A stretch of 64,000 nucleotides of DNA from Elusimicrobiota bacterium (GCA_016209035.1 JACQWX010000074.1:1-64000); one strand, 5' to 3'; shown: positions 41,968 to 50,415, counted from the stretch's first letter. The notes: generated by a model from the letters alone, not told the origin. A program made the numbers and translations.

Positions 41968-42668
41968 GTCGTTTCTCCAGCGATGCGTCCCGTCAGGATG
42001 TCCAGGCTCTCCGGCCCGCAGTTGAACAGCAGGTCCACGACCGAAAGATACGGCACGAACTCTCCGTAGAGCTGCCGGTAGACCGGGTGTCGGTAGTCCT
42101 GGAACTCGAGCCTGATCCCATGCGGCTCGAAATCGGACTGCCGCATGTAGTCGCGGCCGGCGGCCCCTTCATAGAAGACGTCCGCCCCCAGATTCTTGCA
42201 TATGGCGACCAGCCGTTCCACCCGCCGTCCCTCGACCCCGAGGGAGGAGGACAACACGATCCTCTTCGGGCCCAAGCCGAGCGCCTCGGCCAGCCTCAGG
42301 ATGAGATGCACGTCGAGGTCCACGAGCTTCTCCCAAGGTCGGGCGTAGGCCTCCTTGAAGAGCCCGATGTGGTCGCGGAAGAAGGGCGCTTGGGAGTAGT
42401 TCTGCTTGATGGAAAGGAGATGTTTGCGCCGCCAGTCGGTCCGGCTGTCGATGCGCACGCTGTTGACAGCGGGGTGCTGGGAGAAGTCGACCGACACGGG
42501 CACGGTCAGCCATTGGGCGCCGGCGGCGGTCTTGATCCTGTTCCTGTTGCGCCAGCCGTGCTTGTCGTACTGGACATCGTCGTAAAGGACGAACACGTCG
42601 CTGCGGGCGAGCTGCTCGAAGAATCCCAGCCAAGGGATGTAGCCTGGCTGAAGGATGCCGATGACCAT
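41964..42668 (-). CDS. wbqC: WbqC family protein
   Basis: 234 residues. IGILQPGYIPWLGFFEQLARSDVFVLYDDVQYDKHGWRNRNRIK at the N-terminus is the diagnostic WbqC block; WLTVPVS, WRRKHLLSIKQNY and GADVFYEGAAGRDYM follow as in the family. WbqC-like proteins occur in O-antigen and other glycan loci and are thought to be glycosyltransferase- or glycine-transfer-related; the biochemical role is not established. It overlaps the dehydratase gene by 4 bp and starts 3 bp after a radical SAM gene. Confidence 0.88.
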   Translation of the reverse strand: MVIGILQPGYIPWLGFFEQLARSDVFVLYDDVQYDKHGWRNRNRIKTAAGAQWLTVPVSVDFSQHPAVNSVRIDSRTDWRRKHLLSIKQNYSQAPFFRDHIGLFKEAYARPWEKLVDLDVHLILRLAEALGLGPKRIVLSSSLGVEGRRVERLVAICKNLGADVFYEGAAGRDYMRQSDFEPHGIRLEFQDYRHPVYRQLYGEFVPYLSVVDLLFNCGPESLDILTGRIAGETT

Positions 42669-42671
42669 GCG

Positions 42672-43691
42672 TCACTCCGAGACGACGCCCTCGGCCGCGA
42701 GCGGGCCGGCGAGCCCGGCCCTCCGCCGGCGCTTCTTCTCGGCGGTCTTGACGATCTTCCAGTAGTTGTGTTTCCACGACCGGTACTTCCAATCCGGGCA
42801 GTCCCGGCAGAGCTCGATCTCGCGGCCGCGTCCCTCCAGGTGGAGCCGGCGCAGGCGGGAGAATCTCTCGCCGTGCCATATCTCGCGGATCGAACGTTCG
42901 CGGACGTTTCCCATGTCCGTGCGCGCGGCGATGTCGAGCCCGCACATCATGACCTTGCCTCGCGAATCGATGTTGAGGCGCTCGAACAGGAAGGGACAGG
43001 GGACGAGCTGGTCGGGTGGCAGATAGGGCTCGGGGTCGGCGGACCGCGATGGGTCGTTGATCCCCCAGGTCAGGTACTTCCTCTTCTGGAATTCGTCTAC
43101 GAGAGGGCTCCAAAAGGCCGCGACCGCCGAGATGTCCACGCCCACCTGGTTGACGGCGCTCGCGATGACCTTCGTGGGCGCCTTGAGGCTGTCGCGCAGG
43201 CGCACCATGAGCCTGACGCTGCGCACGAGCCTTTTCCAGTCAAGGCCGGGCCGGACCCGGGCGTAGGTCTGCGGGTCGGCCGCATCCACGCTGAATTCGA
43301 TCATGTCCACTCGCGCCGCGAGCAGGCGGCGGGAGTTGGCTTGCGTGAACCGGGACCCGTTGGTGATCAGGCCGACTCTGGCGCCGGCCCTCTTGGCGTA
43401 TTCGATGAGGGGCACGGCCTGCGGGTGGAGCATGGGTTCGCCGCCGCCGGAAAGCCGGAGCCAGGCCTTGAAGGGTCCGCTTTCGTCAGCGATCTTGCAA
43501 AACAGCGGCGGATCCATGAACAGGGCGTCCTTGTAGGTCCTTCGGATGTCCGAGTTGGTGTAGGGGCAGTTCGGGCAGCGTGCGTTGCAGACGTAGACGA
43601 AGGACAGGACGCACATCATCGGGAAGTCGCGGGCCCCGGGCCGGATGCCGTATGAATCCTGGATATGCTTCAGGGGTCGTTTCTTCTTCAT
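42672..43691 (-). CDS. Radical SAM/SPASM domain protein
   Basis: 339 residues from the ATG at 43691 (ATGA overlap with the GNAT gene); the tracked extension is shadow. Cluster motif CNARCPNC near residue 34, LSGGGEPMLHPQAV near 79, and a C-terminal SPASM region with CPFLFERLNIDSRGKVMMCGLD and CRDCPDWKYRSW. The C-terminus ends in a basic KKRRRRAG stretch. One of two SPASM proteins in the same operon. Substrate unknown. Confidence 0.86.
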   Translation of the reverse strand: MKKKRPLKHIQDSYGIRPGARDFPMMCVLSFVYVCNARCPNCPYTNSDIRRTYKDALFMDPPLFCKIADESGPFKAWLRLSGGGEPMLHPQAVPLIEYAKRAGARVGLITNGSRFTQANSRRLLAARVDMIEFSVDAADPQTYARVRPGLDWKRLVRSVRLMVRLRDSLKAPTKVIASAVNQVGVDISAVAAFWSPLVDEFQKRKYLTWGINDPSRSADPEPYLPPDQLVPCPFLFERLNIDSRGKVMMCGLDIAARTDMGNVRERSIREIWHGERFSRLRRLHLEGRGREIELCRDCPDWKYRSWKHNYWKIVKTAEKKRRRRAGLAGPLAAEGVVSE

Positions 43692-44149
43692 CCCGCGGCC
43701 TTCTCCGACAACAGTCTCCGGTACTCGATGCCTTGCTCGGGCCTGCCGCCGCAGGTCCGCGTGGTCTCTCCCGCCTTCGAAAAGCCGGCCTTCTCGAACG
43801 ACTTCTGCGCCGGGAGGTTCCTCTTGAGCGCCCAGGCCCAGACCTTGTCCAGGCCGCTGCGGCGAGCCTCGTCGACGACGATCTCCAGAAGTCGGGTGCC
43901 AACGCCCTTGCCCGGCTCCTTGACGAAGAACGCGATCTCGTTGGCCCGGTCCAGGTAGAGGATGGCCGCGCCGAGCAAGTTCTGGCCTGCGGCCAGTCCC
44001 AGGACTTTGACGCGAGCCTTCCTCAGCCACTCCCTCGTCTCGGCGACGGTCACGGGCCCGGTCAGCAGCAGGTCCAGGTAGCTGTTCCTGATGGCCACGT
44101 ACTGCTCCACCATGGCCGGCTCGCGCTTGAGGTCGACGATCCTATCCAA
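43688..44149 (-). CDS. GNAT family N-acetyltransferase
   Basis: 153 residues. ANEIAFFVKEPGKGVGTRLLEIVVDEA near 68-95 contains the acetyl-CoA loop (G-K-G-V-G-T) of the GNAT fold, and NLPAQKSFEKAGFSKAGE is the standard C-terminal motif. As PseH- or WecD-like GNATs do in similar loci, it may acetylate the amino group installed by the ArnB-like aminotransferase encoded at the head of the operon. Its start overlaps the end of AsnB by 8 bp. Confidence 0.85.
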   Translation of the reverse strand: MDRIVDLKREPAMVEQYVAIRNSYLDLLLTGPVTVAETREWLRKARVKVLGLAAGQNLLGAAILYLDRANEIAFFVKEPGKGVGTRLLEIVVDEARRSGLDKVWAWALKRNLPAQKSFEKAGFSKAGETTRTCGGRPEQGIEYRRLLSEKAAG

Positions 44150-46004
44150 AGCAGCCTTCCCACCAGAGCTGGAACATCATCAGGTTCCACACCTTGCCTG
44201 CCAAGCGGTTCTCGCCCCCGCGGAAGGCCGTCGTGAGCGCCGTCGCCGCGCTTGCGTCCAAGAACCCGTGCCGGGCCATGCGTTCCTGGGTGAGGACTTC
44301 CTCCGGCCAGCCCTTCAGGGCGCCGCCCAGCCAGTCGAAAATCGGCAGGACGAACCCTTCCTTGGGTCGGTCGACCACTCCCTCGGGGAGGAGCTGGCGC
44401 ACAGCGCTCTTGAGGACGTCCTTCACGACGCCGTCTTTGATCTTGAGGTCGCCGGGGATGGAGGCCGCCAGTTCGACGAGACGGTAGTCGAGGAAAGGCG
44501 AGCGCACCTCGACCGAATGCGCCATGGAGAGGAAGTCCACGAAGGCGAGGACTTGGTCCGGGAACTGGGTCTTGTACTCCATCTCCAGGACCCGGTTCAG
44601 CGGGTCCTGGGCGCGGACGTTGCGGAAGGCCTCCCGCACAAGGTCCAAGGACCGCTCCTCTCCGATGCCGGAGAGGAGCGCGGGGCTCAGCAGCTTCTTT
44701 TTCTCCTCATCGGTGAAAAGGTAGAGCTGGAAGCGCCACTGCGCCTCGTTCCCCTTGGACTGCTGGAAGAGCCGCTCCAAGAAGGCGGTGTCGCACGGTC
44801 GGAGGGATATTTCCTCCTCGCGGGAGAGGCTCCCGCTTCGGATTCTCTCCCTCAGCGCGCCGAACCGGCTCATGGGCCCGGCGGCCCGGTGGGAGAGATA
44901 ACTGCCGAAGAGCTCGTCGGCGCCGTCGCCGGACAGGGCGACCTTGACGTGACGGGAGATCAGTTTGGTGAGGAAGAAGGTGGAGACCGTGCCGGAGAAC
45001 GGCTGATCGAAGGCGCCGAGGATCGCGCCGGCGTCCTCCTTGAGCTCGGCCGCGGACATGACGTACTCATGATGCTCCGTCCCCATCGCCCGGGCTACCG
45101 CCCGGGCGGAAATCAGGTCGGACTCCTTGTTCTTGAAGCACTCCTCGTAGCCCAGCGAGAAGGTGCGGATTGGGACGCTCGATGCGCGGCACATGAGCGC
45201 CACGACCGCGCTCGAGTCCATCCCGCCGCTCAAGTAAGCGCCGAAGGGGGCGTCGCTGCGCATCCGGACCCGGGTCGCGTCGGCGAGCGTGCCGAGGAGC
45301 CTTTCCTGGATCTCGGCCTCTCCCAGGTCCCGGTTCTCGCGGAACGACGGACTCCACCAGGTGCGCGGGGAGAGCCGGCCGTCCTCCAGGGTGAGCATCT
45401 CCCCGGGCCTCAAAGCCGAGATCCCGGCAAAGGCGGTCCGGGGAGAAGGAACGTGCTTGAAGGTGAAGTAGTGGTACAGGGCGGCGCGGTCCGGTTCCTT
45501 GGGGCAGTCCGGATGGGCCAGCAGGGCCTTGATCTCCGAGCCGAAGATCAGCCTGCCGCCGCCCCAGCGGTAGAAGAGGGGCTTGACTCCCATCCGGTCC
45601 CGGACCAGGACCAGCCGGCGCTTAGGTCCGTCCCAAAGCGCGATGGCGAACATGCCGTTCAAGCCGTCCGGGAAGGAGTCGCCATGCTCCTCGTAGAGGT
45701 GGACGATCGTCTCGGTGTCCGAATGGTCGGTGTAGAACCGGTGGCCTTGGCGCTTGAGCTCCGTCCGCAGCTCGGGCGCGTTGTATATCTCGCCGTTCAT
45801 CACGACCCAGACGGACGAATCCTCGTTGTGGATCGGCTGCCTGCCGGTGGCTGGGTCGATGATGCTCAGCCGCCGCATCCCGAGGCTCACGGAGTCGTCG
45901 GCGTAGAACCCGTCCTCGTCAGGGCCGCGATGGACGATGGCGCCTGACATGCGGCGCAGGATATCGTCGCGGGGGGGGCCTGAGAAACCGCAGATGCCGC
46001 ACAT
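44142..46004 (-). CDS. Asparagine synthase-type glutamine amidotransferase (AsnB-like, second copy)
   Basis: 620 residues. Begins MCGICGFSG with Cys2 intact; IVHRGPDEDG, LGMRRLSIID and MNGEIYNAPEL follow. PPi loop LSGGMDSSAVVALM near 265 and LSGDGADELFGSY near 353 belong to the synthetase domain. It is only moderately similar to the copy at 28756-30750, so the two are probably older paralogues with different substrates. Amidation of a sugar carboxylate is a likely role in this context. Situated between a SPASM radical SAM (2 bp) and a GNAT (8-bp overlap). Confidence 0.87.
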   Translation of the reverse strand: MCGICGFSGPPRDDILRRMSGAIVHRGPDEDGFYADDSVSLGMRRLSIIDPATGRQPIHNEDSSVWVVMNGEIYNAPELRTELKRQGHRFYTDHSDTETIVHLYEEHGDSFPDGLNGMFAIALWDGPKRRLVLVRDRMGVKPLFYRWGGGRLIFGSEIKALLAHPDCPKEPDRAALYHYFTFKHVPSPRTAFAGISALRPGEMLTLEDGRLSPRTWWSPSFRENRDLGEAEIQERLLGTLADATRVRMRSDAPFGAYLSGGMDSSAVVALMCRASSVPIRTFSLGYEECFKNKESDLISARAVARAMGTEHHEYVMSAAELKEDAGAILGAFDQPFSGTVSTFFLTKLISRHVKVALSGDGADELFGSYLSHRAAGPMSRFGALRERIRSGSLSREEEISLRPCDTAFLERLFQQSKGNEAQWRFQLYLFTDEEKKKLLSPALLSGIGEERSLDLVREAFRNVRAQDPLNRVLEMEYKTQFPDQVLAFVDFLSMAHSVEVRSPFLDYRLVELAASIPGDLKIKDGVVKDVLKSAVRQLLPEGVVDRPKEGFVLPIFDWLGGALKGWPEEVLTQERMARHGFLDASAATALTTAFRGGENRLAGKVWNLMMFQLWWEGCFG

Positions 46005-46006
46005 CG

Positions 46007-46936
46007 TCAGGAGTAATAATCGGCTCGAGCTGACTGCCAGTCGCGGCAGTCAGCGCAGAGGCGGGGCAGATGGTCCCAATCGCGGCGCTGATGGATGTCC
46101 CGGAGGTCCTTGAGCTTGCCGTTCCAGACCTCTCTAAGGGACTTCTTGGTCACGTCTCCCGCGATGTGCTTGGCGTCGAGGTCCACGGCGCAGAGCACGG
46201 CCTTGCCCGTGTCGGTGATGGACAGGGTGCGCATGGCCCAATAGCATGGCCAGCGTTGGTCGTTTCCGAGCACGAGGTTCCGGGCCTCGATCTGGCCGGC
46301 CCAACTCACCTTGGGCCGGATCTTGACCGTGGCGCCGTGCTTCTTCCAGAACCGGATGAAGCCCTTCTTCTCTCGCGCGTTCTCAATCATCTCCACGAAC
46401 TGGACGAAGACCGCGGGACGGACGGACTTGAGCTCCTTCTTGAGCGCGAGCAGGCGGACCACGTTGTCGACCGTGCGGCGGTAATCCCCGCCCACGCGCA
46501 CTCGGGCGTAGGTCTCGGGGCTGAACGCGTCGATGCCGATGTAGAGGGCGTCCAGGCCCGAGGCGATCAGGCGCCGGGCCGCCGCAGCGTCCAGGAGGTT
46601 CGCGTTCGAGTTGAGGACCACGTCCCGCAGGCCCGCCTTCTTGGCGTAGGCGATCATGTCGAAGATGCTGGGCTTGGTGTTCTTGAGGATCAGGGCCTCG
46701 CCGAAGAACACGAGCCACACCCGGGCGCCCGGGTCCTCTCGGGCCACCTCGTCGATGATCTTGGTGAAGAGGCCCCAGGGCATGATGCCCTTCTTGCGGG
46801 TCATGCGGGAATGGACGCACATGGAGCACTTGAGGTTGCAGTGGCTCACCGTGTCGATGAGCACCACCTTGGGGAACTCGCCGGAGCTCGCCAGGCGCCC
46901 CCGTCGCTGCTGTTGAAGGAATACCTCCTCAGGCAT
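46007..46936 (-). CDS. Radical SAM/SPASM domain protein
   Basis: 309 residues. KVVLIDTVSHCNLKCSMCVHSRM near residue 24 holds the CxxxCxxC cluster motif; YIGIDAFSPETYARVR mid-protein and a C-terminal WAMRTLSITDTGKAVLCAVDLDAKHIAGDV with LCADCRDW form the SPASM half. Its start overlaps the ArnB-like aminotransferase by 8 bp. Similar in plan to 42672-43691 but not a recent duplicate. Confidence 0.86.
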   Translation of the reverse strand: MPEEVFLQQQRRGRLASSGEFPKVVLIDTVSHCNLKCSMCVHSRMTRKKGIMPWGLFTKIIDEVAREDPGARVWLVFFGEALILKNTKPSIFDMIAYAKKAGLRDVVLNSNANLLDAAAARRLIASGLDALYIGIDAFSPETYARVRVGGDYRRTVDNVVRLLALKKELKSVRPAVFVQFVEMIENAREKKGFIRFWKKHGATVKIRPKVSWAGQIEARNLVLGNDQRWPCYWAMRTLSITDTGKAVLCAVDLDAKHIAGDVTKKSLREVWNGKLKDLRDIHQRRDWDHLPRLCADCRDWQSARADYYS

Positions 46937-48065
46937 GGCGCGACACGACCCGCCGGACGGTCCGGACCACGGTCTCCGCCTCGCGGTCGCTCAGCTTCGG
47001 GTAGAGCGGCAGGGAGATGGTCTCGCTTCCGATCCTCTCGGCCACGGGGAAGGCCCCGGGCTTGAAGCCGAACCGGGTCCGGTAGTAGCGCAGGAGATGG
47101 ATGGGCCGGTAGTTCACCGCGACTCCGACCCCCGCCTCCTGGAGGGCGACGAGGACCTTGTCCCTCCGGGCTGGCCGGACCCTGATGGTGAAGAGGTGGC
47201 GGGCGTGCTCCGTGCAGGGAGCCGTGCGCATCAGCGTGAGCCCGGGGACGCCTTCGAGACCCCGCTCATACTCCTCGGCGATCCGCCGGCGCCTGCGGCA
47301 GCGGGCGCCGACGTCGTTCATCTGGCCCATGAGCAGAGCGGCCTGGATGTTGTCCATGTTGTACTTCCAACCCAGGATCGGCATGTCCCAATGGCGGTAG
47401 CGCTTGGTGTAGCGGTCCGCAGCCCCCTTGTCGATGCCATGGAGCCGGAGGTGCCGGAGCAGGTCCGCCTTCGGGGCGTCGTGGACCGAGATCGCCCCGC
47501 CTTCGCCGGAGGTGATGCTCTTGGTGGCGTAGAAGCTGAAAGCGGCCGCGTCGCCGAGCTGTCCCACCCGGATGCCGTCCCGGCGGCCTTCCAGGCAGTG
47601 GGCCGCGTCCTCGATGACGGCCAGCCCTCGTCGGCCGGCGATGCTCCGGATGCGGCGCATGTCGGCCAGGTGCCCGTAGAGGTGGACAGGCATGATCGCC
47701 TTGGTCCGGCGGGTGATCCTTCCTTCGATGAGCTCCGCGTCGATGTTGCCGGTCCCCTCCTCCGAGTCCACGAAGGCCGGGACCGCTCCCGCGTGCAGGA
47801 TGGCGTTGGAGGTGGCGCAGAAGCTCATGGCCGGGGTGATGACCTCGTCTCCCGGCCCGACGCCCCAAGCCTCGAGTCCGAGGTGCAGGGCCGCGGTGCA
47901 GCTGGTGAGGCCTACGACGTGCTCCGAGCCCAGATACCGGCGCATGCCGTCCTCGAAGGCCGCGACTTCCGCCCCGGTCGTGAGGAAGACCGAGCGCAGG
48001 ACCGCCGCCGCGCGGCGGATGTCCCGCTCGTCGATGTTATGCCTGAAAAACTCGATCTTTCTCAC
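46929..48065 (-). CDS. PLP-dependent sugar aminotransferase, ArnB/PseC-like
   Basis: 378 residues from GTG at 48065. FFRHNIDERDIRRA at the N-terminus, VVGLTSCTAALHLGLEA near 51, EVITPAMSFCATSNAI near 76, and the PLP lysine in FSFYATKSITSGEGGAI near 180, a motif typical of ArnB/PseC rather than WbpE. These enzymes aminate a 4-keto sugar nucleotide. It heads the eight-gene operon; the dehydratase at 40924 in the same operon could make its substrate and the GNAT could acetylate its product. The start codon lies 8 nt from a TATGAT box, so the message is probably leaderless. Confidence 0.87.
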   Translation of the reverse strand: MRKIEFFRHNIDERDIRRAAAVLRSVFLTTGAEVAAFEDGMRRYLGSEHVVGLTSCTAALHLGLEAWGVGPGDEVITPAMSFCATSNAILHAGAVPAFVDSEEGTGNIDAELIEGRITRRTKAIMPVHLYGHLADMRRIRSIAGRRGLAVIEDAAHCLEGRRDGIRVGQLGDAAAFSFYATKSITSGEGGAISVHDAPKADLLRHLRLHGIDKGAADRYTKRYRHWDMPILGWKYNMDNIQAALLMGQMNDVGARCRRRRRIAEEYERGLEGVPGLTLMRTAPCTEHARHLFTIRVRPARRDKVLVALQEAGVGVAVNYRPIHLLRYYRTRFGFKPGAFPVAERIGSETISLPLYPKLSDREAETVVRTVRRVVSRHA

Positions 48066-48073
48066 GAGGTGAA

Positions 48074-48082
48074 ATCATACAA
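48074..48082 (-). promoter_or_regulatory. -10 element of the eight-gene operon, leaderless start
   Basis: The minus strand reads TTGTATGAT. TATGAT ends 8 nt before the GTG at 48065, so transcription should begin at the start codon. Confidence 0.5.
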
Positions 48083-48480
48083 AATTTCCGCGCGGCGCCC
48101 CCACGCCAGGTATCCTCGTATTGACCGCCTCGCTGGCCTTCTTGGCCAGCTCGGTGGCGATCTCCTGGATTGTGTTCCCGCCGGCCAGTCTTCCAGCCCG
48201 CCCGGGCCGGTCACCATGAAGGAAGGCGGGAATCTTCGAAGAAAGCAAGGCCTTTCTTCGACGGAGAGGCCAGGAAATTCGCCGAATTCGCAACGTGTTT
48301 GCACGTTCGGGCCGATACCGGGCAGAGCCGAATCCGGGGACCTCGACAGCTACCGCCGTCCCCGAGGTCCAATTCGTCTACCTTCGCGGCGGCTGGCGAC
48401 CCTCGCCATGGACAGGACTACCTTCTCAAGCGGCCGGAAGGCAAGGCGAATCCGTCGCCATGAACCGTCGCGGCGGCATT
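48083..48480. other. Gap without an assignable gene
   Basis: About 400 bp between divergent operons. On the minus strand an ORF of 72 codons (48075-48293) ends in NTIQEIATELAKKASEAVNTRIPG, which looks protein-like, and it overlaps the ArnB promoter. I could not recognise it. It may be the remnant tail of a lost gene or chance. No repeat, RNA or terminator is evident. Confidence 0.3.
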
Positions 48481-48489
48481 TGCTATTCT
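48481..48489 (+). promoter_or_regulatory. Extended -10 promoter of the KOW-like / AlbA_2 pair
   Basis: TGCTATTCT ends 40 bp before the ATG at 48530. It fits the TGnTATnnT pattern seen elsewhere in the window. Confidence 0.45.
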
Positions 48490-48529
48490 TGAAAGGCGGC
48501 GGCAATGCCCTGCCCCGCCCCGAAAACCT

Positions 48530-48850
48530 ATGTCCATCGATATCGAGAAACTCAGCCTGGAGGAACTGCTGGACCTCAACAGGAGGATCGTCAGGCGCAT
48601 CGAATACCTCCACGGCTTGAAGACCCGGGCCCACCTCGACCGCTTCGAGGTCGGCGACCGCGTGAGCTTCCAGAGTGACGGCCGCGCCGTGGAGGGCTTG
48701 GTCGTCCGGGTCAACCGCAAGACCCTGAGCGTACGAACCGGGGATTCCCATTGGACCATCCCTCCCAAGTTCGTGACCAAGCTGCCCGGGCCCAAGGCCG
48801 AGCTGCCCCAGGATGTTCGGGACATCCTCAGGGGGGGTCCAGCTCAATGA
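48530..48850 (+). CDS. Small conserved-looking protein with a KOW/SH3-like core
   Basis: 106 residues. A helical N-terminus (LSLEELLDLNRRIVRRIEYLHGLKTRAHLDRF) is followed by a short beta segment, FEVGDRVSFQSDGRAVEGLVVRVNRKTLSVRTGDSHWTIPPKFV. The pattern VGDxVxF..G....G.VVRVN.KT..V.T resembles KOW/SH3-like modules that bind nucleic acid or ribosomal proteins. It overlaps the AlbA_2 regulator gene by ATGA, so the two are co-translated. No specific function can be given. Confidence 0.65.
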   Translation: MSIDIEKLSLEELLDLNRRIVRRIEYLHGLKTRAHLDRFEVGDRVSFQSDGRAVEGLVVRVNRKTLSVRTGDSHWTIPPKFVTKLPGPKAELPQDVRDILRGGPAQ

Positions 48851-50241
48851 CGGGTTCGCCCCGAGGGCTCCCGGCGTTCATCCGCAAGGGGGAGTCCGAG
48901 ACCCTGGAGTTCAAGAAGTCCTTCGGCCGGGAGGCCATTGAAGTCCTCTGCTCTTTCGCCAATACCTCGGGTGGAACCGTCCTTGTCGGGGTGAATGACA
49001 AGGGCGTTGCGACAGGCATCCCTGCCCCGCGCAAGGCGCTCAAGGACTGGTCCGACCAGATTGCCCAAGCCACGGGACTCCATCCTTCAATCGTGGGAAC
49101 ATCCATCAACGGCAGGCCCGTAGTCTGCATCAGGGTTCCCGGAAGCCGCATCAAGCCGGTCATGTTCCAGGGCCGGGCCTTCAAGCGCTCCGGCTCCACG
49201 ACGCGCCAGATGAGCATTGAGGAGATCACCCGCGCGGCCATGGATAACGTGGACGTCACTTGGGATGAGATTCCCGAGGTGCGGGCCAGCATGGCTGACA
49301 TCTCCGCGGCCAAGGTGAAGGCCTTCATCCGGATGGCGAACGAGAAAGGCCGACGGCCGATGCCAGCCAGGACTCCCACCGCTGAGCTTCTGCAAAAGCT
49401 CAAGCTGATCCGCCAGGGCCGGCCGACCCGCGCCGCGATCCTCCTGTTCGGCAAGGCCCCTCAGAGCTTCTATCGCCAGGCGCTGCTCAAGGTCGGACGC
49501 TTCAGGAGCGAAACGCTCATCGTGGACGACCGGGAGATCGAGGGTACCGTTTTCGAGCAGATAGAAGGGACGATGGGCTATTTCCGCGAGAAGCTGGACA
49601 CGCGCTTCGTGATGACGGGCAGGCCGCAACGCGATGTCGTTTGGGAGTATCCCTTGGAAGCCCTCCGTGAAGCCGTGACCAACGCCGTTTGCCACAGGGA
49701 TTACCTGAGCAATGCTCACGTCCAAGTCAGAGTTTATGACCGGGAATTGCTGGTCATGAATCCCGGGGGACTTCCGGCGGGTCTATCGGTCGAGGCACTC
49801 AAGCGCAGCCACCACTCGATTCCCAGGAACCGCCAGATTGCCGAGATGCTCTTCTACGCGGGGCTCATCGAGCAGTGGGGCAGTGGAATCGAGAAGATGA
49901 TGGGCGAGTGCTCTGCGGCCGGGATGCCGGAGCCCCTCTTCGAGTCCGACATGGCCTTTAAGCTCACTTTCAAGAAGGCGGCCCAAGAAGCGCCTGGCGC
50001 ATCGCATGGGACCTCCCATGAGACCTCCCATGAGCGTCCCATGAGCTCGACGGAGGAAAGAGTGCTGTCCTTCTGCAAGAGACCGCGTTCAAGGGAGGAG
50101 ATCGCCGTAGAGCTCAGACTCAGCCCTGAATATGTCCGCAGACACGTCTTGCCCGGGCTGATTCGTGCCGGGAAGCTGGAGCATACCATCCCTGGAAAGC
50201 CGCAAAGCAGGAAGCAGCGATACTTGGCGAAGCCAACCTGA
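48847..50241 (+). CDS. AlbA_2/Schlafen-type ATP-binding regulator with winged-helix tail
   Basis: 464 residues from the ATG at 48847 (ATGA overlap). AlbA_2 domain (ETLEFKKSFGREAIEVLCSFANTSGGTVLVGV, MFQGRAFKRSGSTTRQM); HATPase_c_4-like part (ALREAVTNAVCHRDYLSNAHVQVRVYDRELLVMNPGGLPAGL, IEQWGSGIEKMM); C-terminal winged helix (VLSFCKRPRSREEIAVELRLSPEYVRRHVLPGLIRAGKLEH). A repeat-encoded linker, TSHETSHE, joins the ATPase and winged-helix parts, as in the paralogue at 34860-36299. Likely a transcription regulator or stress/defence-associated protein; the target is unknown. Confidence 0.86.
   Translation: MTGSPRGLPAFIRKGESETLEFKKSFGREAIEVLCSFANTSGGTVLVGVNDKGVATGIPAPRKALKDWSDQIAQATGLHPSIVGTSINGRPVVCIRVPGSRIKPVMFQGRAFKRSGSTTRQMSIEEITRAAMDNVDVTWDEIPEVRASMADISAAKVKAFIRMANEKGRRPMPARTPTAELLQKLKLIRQGRPTRAAILLFGKAPQSFYRQALLKVGRFRSETLIVDDREIEGTVFEQIEGTMGYFREKLDTRFVMTGRPQRDVVWEYPLEALREAVTNAVCHRDYLSNAHVQVRVYDRELLVMNPGGLPAGLSVEALKRSHHSIPRNRQIAEMLFYAGLIEQWGSGIEKMMGECSAAGMPEPLFESDMAFKLTFKKAAQEAPGASHGTSHETSHERPMSSTEERVLSFCKRPRSREEIAVELRLSPEYVRRHVLPGLIRAGKLEHTIPGKPQSRKQRYLAKPT
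50003..50045 (+). repeat. Imperfect 12-bp tandem repeat in the AlbA_2 gene linker
   Basis: Units built on CCCATGAG (with a diverged first unit CGCATGGG) are spaced 12, 12 and 11 bp. They encode SHGTSHETSHE; the final 11-bp spacing changes the frame to RPMS. The position is equivalent to the 11-bp repeat in the gene at 34860-36299. Confidence 0.75.
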
Positions 50242-50342
50242 GCCAGAGTGCGGTGGGCGGATAGACCCCGCCTCAACATCGCCGGGTCTCTCACCTTGCG
50301 CCAAGGTTCGGCCGGAGTCGCCGGCCGGAGCGGGCGAAGAAC

Positions 50343-50358
50343 GGGCATATGATATAAT
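50343..50358 (+). promoter_or_regulatory. Extended -10 promoter, identical to that at 4887-4902
   Basis: GGGCATATGATATAAT, with TGATATAAT as a perfect extended -10 (50350-50358). No -35 hexamer is visible. A short ORF (50379-50435, MPDGDRLKGWRKNDDKAP) begins about 14 nt after the predicted start and overlaps the main ATG out of frame. Confidence 0.65.
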
Positions 50359-50415
50359 TCTCCGCGCGTTTCGGCGGCATGCCCGATGGAGACCGCCTCA
50401 AGGGGTGGAGAAAGA

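Noticed and set aside
7719-45978. Runs of eight G or C inside the GT2 at 6990, the WbpB-like gene (22264-22271) and the second AsnB (45971-45978) as possible phase-variation tracts
   Set aside because: Homopolymers of this length are expected by chance in a 64-kb GC-rich sequence, and positions in the genes are not consistent with a switch.
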